In this document: positions 40,960 through 43,969 of the stretch, piece by piece
How positions within the stretch are numbered: the stretch's first letter is position 1
Layout: every line of letters begins with the position of its first letter
Source of the DNA: Acanthaster planci
Lineage: Eukaryota; Echinodermata; Asteroidea; Valvatida; Acanthasteridae
Direction of reading: 5' to 3'
Length of the DNA stretch: 43,969 nucleotides
Assembly (NCBI RefSeq): GCF_001949145.1
Contig: NW_019091355.1
Coordinates: 4,932,563 to 4,976,531 of the forward strand
Made by a program: the position numbers and the translations under genes
The notes under the pieces: model-generated
Databases searched by the model: none
What the model was told of the DNA's origin: nothing
Seen by the model: the letters and a program-made list of their open reading frames with translations, nothing else

Positions 40960-43597
40960 ATGCAAAGTGTTGTCTTCCGCCCCGTTACCATGGCAACAGA
41001 CCGGCCAGTTGAGGCAAACATCAGGAGGAAGCTGACAGAGATGTTTCAGGTTTGTGAGTGAGACTTGGTTAGGAAGGAGTTGAGGTAGTACTAAATCTGC
41101 CTGTTCAAGTAGTCAGTTGGTTCTTTTCACATCCATTTTCTTCTTGATGCAGGGCTCGAAAATAACGGGCACAGGTAGCTAAAATGCACCCGTTTGTCTC
41201 AGAAATGCACCCGTAAATCATAAAGACAGGTGCAAGCCCATCTGATTCCATTGTTGTAGTGAAGAATACATGTACCTGAACATTTTCACCCTTTGTTTCT
41301 ACTTTTGTCATGAAAAATACCTGAACTTTTTGACTTCACTTTGGATCATCCTTGTCATGGAACCATAACACGGTACAATTTTTTTTACGGTGTCACTGAG
41401 CCCCCGCCGCAGTCTTGCATGCAATGCATGCACACACATGAACATACTTACCTACCTGTTTTACATACAAAGTGTGGACATTCCTTTGTTCTTCTGTGGT
41501 TAAGAAAACTTGATGAAAATGCTCCTGTTTCTCCAACCAGGATAACTCCTTCAAGCTGGATTTTTAATAATGAGTTCCTGGAGGGTTCCTCTTCATTTTG
41601 CCATGGATAACCTTCACCCCAAAATGCCTCTGAAACTGGTTTTCAGAGAGGGGAAAATATTGTGTGGACGTGTGCGAGTCCACTCAACGCCATCGCACCC
41701 TACATTATGTGGACTTCTTTTGTGCAGAGGTCCACACTGTACTCCACACCTGCACACACACATACCCACGGCCAGTGTCACGATCTTGCTGAATGGTCTC
41801 CACAGTGGCCGTGTCTGAATTGATACGGATGGAATTTACTCACGATTGTATGAAAACTGGCCGCGACCACAACCTCTTACACTCGTGCGTAAATTCAAGC
41901 CAAACGAGTGGATTCAGCTTAGACTTTCGCCGGTACCAGTCATAGCTTGAACATGTGGTTTTGAAGGCTGCTCAAAAACAGCTGAAACCCGCCAAAAGTC
42001 TCAGCCTAATTCACTCGTTTGAAAACCGGGCGATTGCTGCAGTTAGGTCCCTTTTACGTCTGTGTGCATATGCACGTTACAAAGGCCCGCTGCCCAACTG
42101 TTGGCATCGCGGCACTAAGCACAAACTCAAAGCAACTGCAAGGACCTGGGTCTTTGCTTTTTTTTTCTTGAACATATGTCTTTTAATATTGTATGGAAGC
42201 TACTTGCTCCCGTCAACTGACAAATTCAACTGTTTAGGGAGCAATACTTGCTCCCCTGATGATTAGCCCAATTTCGAGCCCTGTGATGTACAGAAAAATA
42301 GAATGATAGTTTCATTAAAAGTTGGGAAAAAATATAAATTGTTTTACATCAGCCAGAATTTCATTTCCTGTTCAACTTGAAGCTCGGATTATATGAATTA
42401 ATATCTTGCCACAGTCATAATTAATGTGAAGCTGTAAGAGCTGATTTAAATCGAATTATTTAGTACTTGAATATTCAACATTCCATTCAATTGCATGTTT
42501 GGGTATTCGGTTACATGAATACCAAATTCCCCCAAACTTTCCCGAATTCTCAAAAGAGTGAATATTTGAATTCTTGGTGTTCAATCAAATATTTGTCACA
42601 TCCCTAGAAGCTACGTAATATGCAGTTTTGTTAATTGTTATGATTGAAAAAAAGAGTTTTGTGACATCAAATATTTGACTGAGAGGAAATATAAAGCAAG
42701 TCACATTCCACAAACCTTCAGCTCCATTTGTCCCGTCATTTTACTGTTGCGCAGCCTGTCCACCTCGACGTCATCAATGAGAGCTCTATGCACAACGTTC
42801 CCCGGGGCTCAGAGACACACTTCAAAGTGGTGGTTATCTCCGAGAGGTTTGATAAGGAGAGCCTGATCAAACGGCACCGTCTCGTTAACGAGGCTCTGAA
42901 GGATGAGTTGGATGGACCCGTCCACGCTCTATCCATACAGGTAAGAACATCCTGAATCGTTTTGAGATCAAGATGTTGTGGTTTACTGAGGCTGTATCCC
43001 TCCTGTTTATTATCTCCCCAGTGCAATAGCATTTGGCAAAAATACATGTTACTCATCAGACTGGAACTGATTAGTCGACTCTGGCAAGCTCAGTGGTTAA
43101 GCAGTAAGACATCATGGGTTCGAGTCCCACCCAAGGGAACTTGTGATTTTTTTTTCTTTTTTTCTGTTTTTCACAAGCCTTTTGAACAACATGAGAACAC
43201 AGCTTTTATAGATACATGTCCGTGAAAGGCAAAACACCAAATTAAAATGTACATGGAACTACTGGGAGTTGAATGGCGGTGGCGTCGAATGAATTGTAAA
43301 TTTTTGGCCATGATTTCTGCCCACCACAGAGAAAATAGAAATGACCGGTGCTGTCTGGAGTGAAAATCGGGTGTCTGAAACAACTTGATACAAAGAAACA
43401 AGCTCACTATTTACCTGTACACCTGAAGGGTAAATATTAAATTCCATTTTCAACTTGTGTATTTGTTTTTGCGTATGTGTACTTCTCCACAGGCCAAGAC
43501 CCCTGCCCAGTGGAACCAGAATGCCAGTGTCAGCAAATCCCCACCTTGTCTGGGTGGAATGGCCAGGGAGCAAGCACAGAAGGACCAGGCGAGGTGA
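40960..43597 (+). CDS. BOLA1: BolA-like protein 1
   Basis: A mitochondrial BolA-family protein that partners monothiol glutaredoxin GLRX5 in late Fe-S cluster handling. Exons: 40960-41049, 42755-42940 and 43493-43597, phases 0 and 0, donors GTTTGT and GTAAGA, acceptors GCGCAG and CCACAG; 126 residues. Human BOLA1 matches along the whole core: PVEANIRRKL, NESSMHNVPRGSETHF, RHRLVNEALKDEL, GPVHALSIQ, KTPAQW and SPPCLGG. The two His residues proposed to coordinate the cluster (in SMHNV and GPVHAL) are kept. The first ATG gives an 11-residue extension, MQSVVFRPVTM, plausible as a short targeting sequence; the second ATG (40990) has the better Kozak context (accATGG) and would remove most of it. 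The last 13 codons lie in the first unit of a minisatellite. Confidence 0.94.
41150..42283. mobile_element. hAT-like DNA transposon relic in BOLA1 intron 1
   Basis: Left end CAGGGCTCGAAAATAACGGG; right end, on the minus strand, CAGGGCTCGAAATTGGGC. The first twelve bases are identical in both. TGATG flanks both sides exactly (41145-41149 and 42284-42288), a 5-bp target duplication. CAGGG ends occur in hAT elements, which usually duplicate 8 bp; 5-bp variants are reported. The 1134-bp interior has no recognisable transposase. Confidence 0.7.
43082..43160 (+). repeat. tRNA-derived SINE or tRNA-like relic
   Basis: An A-box-like stretch TGGCAAGCTCAGTGGTTAAG (43082-43101) is followed by a perfect B box GGTTCGAGTCC (43118-43128) at normal tRNA spacing. 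A T-run after 43147 could be a Pol III terminator. The acceptor stem does not pair properly, so it is not a functional tRNA gene as read. It lies in BOLA1 intron 2. Confidence 0.45.
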
Positions 43598-43885
43598 CAT
43601 CCACAAGCTGTGGGTGGCGTGGCCGAGGAACAAGCACTAAAGGATCAGGTAAAGACACATCAGCTGGGGTGTGGCCAGGGAACAAGCACAAAAACATAGA
43701 GGCCAGGGCAAATGACATCCACAAGCTGTGGGTGGTGTGGCCGAGGAACAAGCACAAAAGGATCAGGTAAAGACACATCAACTGGGGTGTGGCCAGGGAA
43801 CAAGCACAAAAACATAGAGGCCAGGGCAAAGGATATCCTCGAGCTGTGGATGGAGTGGCCCGGGAAAAGGCATAAAAAAGACCAG
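43561..43885 (+). repeat. Minisatellite, about 115-bp unit with ~60-bp half-units
   Basis: Three tandem units start at 43561, 43673 and 43791, each opening GGCCAGGGAACAAGCACA or a close variant. Each has a second half opening GGCCGAGGAACAAGCAC or similar (43621, 43739, 43852). Units 2 and 3 are nearly identical over their first 50 bases. Unit 1 overlaps the last BOLA1 codons and stop. The long frames on both strands here are repeat by-products. Confidence 0.85.
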
Positions 43886-43969
43886 TTAATGTATACCCAG
43901 CAAGATATGGGATAGAGGGGTACCCCCCCCACATGTCCAATCCCTACACACATTCTAGACTATTGTTAC
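43598..43969 (+). other. BOLA1 3' UTR and window end
   Basis: Mostly the minisatellite. No AATAAA is present; AATAAA variants such as CATAAA at about 43871 are the only candidates. The transcript end may be outside the window. Confidence 0.4.

Noticed and set aside
42440-42607. AT-rich stretch with GGGATGTGAC-like end (minus strand) suggesting another hAT element
   Set aside because: No matching opposite terminus or target duplication could be found.
43530-43953. Long minus-strand frames (97 and 136 codons) over the BOLA1 3' region
   Set aside because: They are translations of the tandem minisatellite, with the same peptide pattern recurring in two frames.

Overview
The window is animal nuclear DNA. 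It has multi-exon genes with GT-AG introns, 5'-TOP and TATA-like start signals, AATAAA signals, and many degenerate LINEs, MITEs and minisatellites. The gene set (RPS24, sigma-class GST, an alpha-arrestin, macroH2A, BOLA1) is general to metazoans. Sigma GST, macroH2A, and an excess of the palindromes TAGGCCTA and TACATGTA fit a marine invertebrate, probably a deuterostome such as an echinoderm, hemichordate or lancelet. I cannot fix the species.

Layout. (1) 789-4901, minus: ribosomal protein S24, with a first coding exon holding only the ATG; its short last exon was not found. (2) 5193-5497: a 305-bp MITE, then gene-poor DNA. (3) 7207-9153, plus: complete five-exon sigma-class glutathione S-transferase (210 aa). 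(4) 9313-9487: pogo-like MITE, then gene-poor DNA. (5) 12233-18861, plus: seven-exon alpha-arrestin (ARRDC-like, 1103 aa) whose last exon encodes a roughly 750-residue disordered tail with a PPxY motif, two LPxY motifs and a class I PDZ-type C terminus. (6) 20190-22030, minus: broken LINE, next to an LTR-like stretch. (7) 24451-25968: foldback repeat with GATC-rich minisatellites in both arms. (8) 29970-36640, minus: complete eight-exon macroH2A (372 aa) carrying a macroH2A1.1-type pocket exon, with a TATA box upstream. (9) 36940-37510: second LINE 3' remnant. (10) 38459-39250: pogo/Tigger-like element. (11) 40960-43597, plus: complete three-exon BOLA1 (126 aa) with a hAT-like element in intron 1; a minisatellite begins inside its last coding exon.

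The five genes do not form one pathway. They cover translation (RPS24), detoxification or eicosanoid chemistry (GST), membrane-protein trafficking (alpha-arrestin), chromatin and NAD/ADP-ribose biology (macroH2A) and mitochondrial Fe-S maturation (BOLA1). The most unusual features are the long alpha-arrestin tail with its terminal PDZ ligand, the Asp-to-Asn change at the predicted ADP-ribose contact of macroH2A, the foldback element, and four copies of an unassigned dispersed repeat. All exon joins were made by hand from splice sites, reading frame and remembered family alignments. No database search was run.
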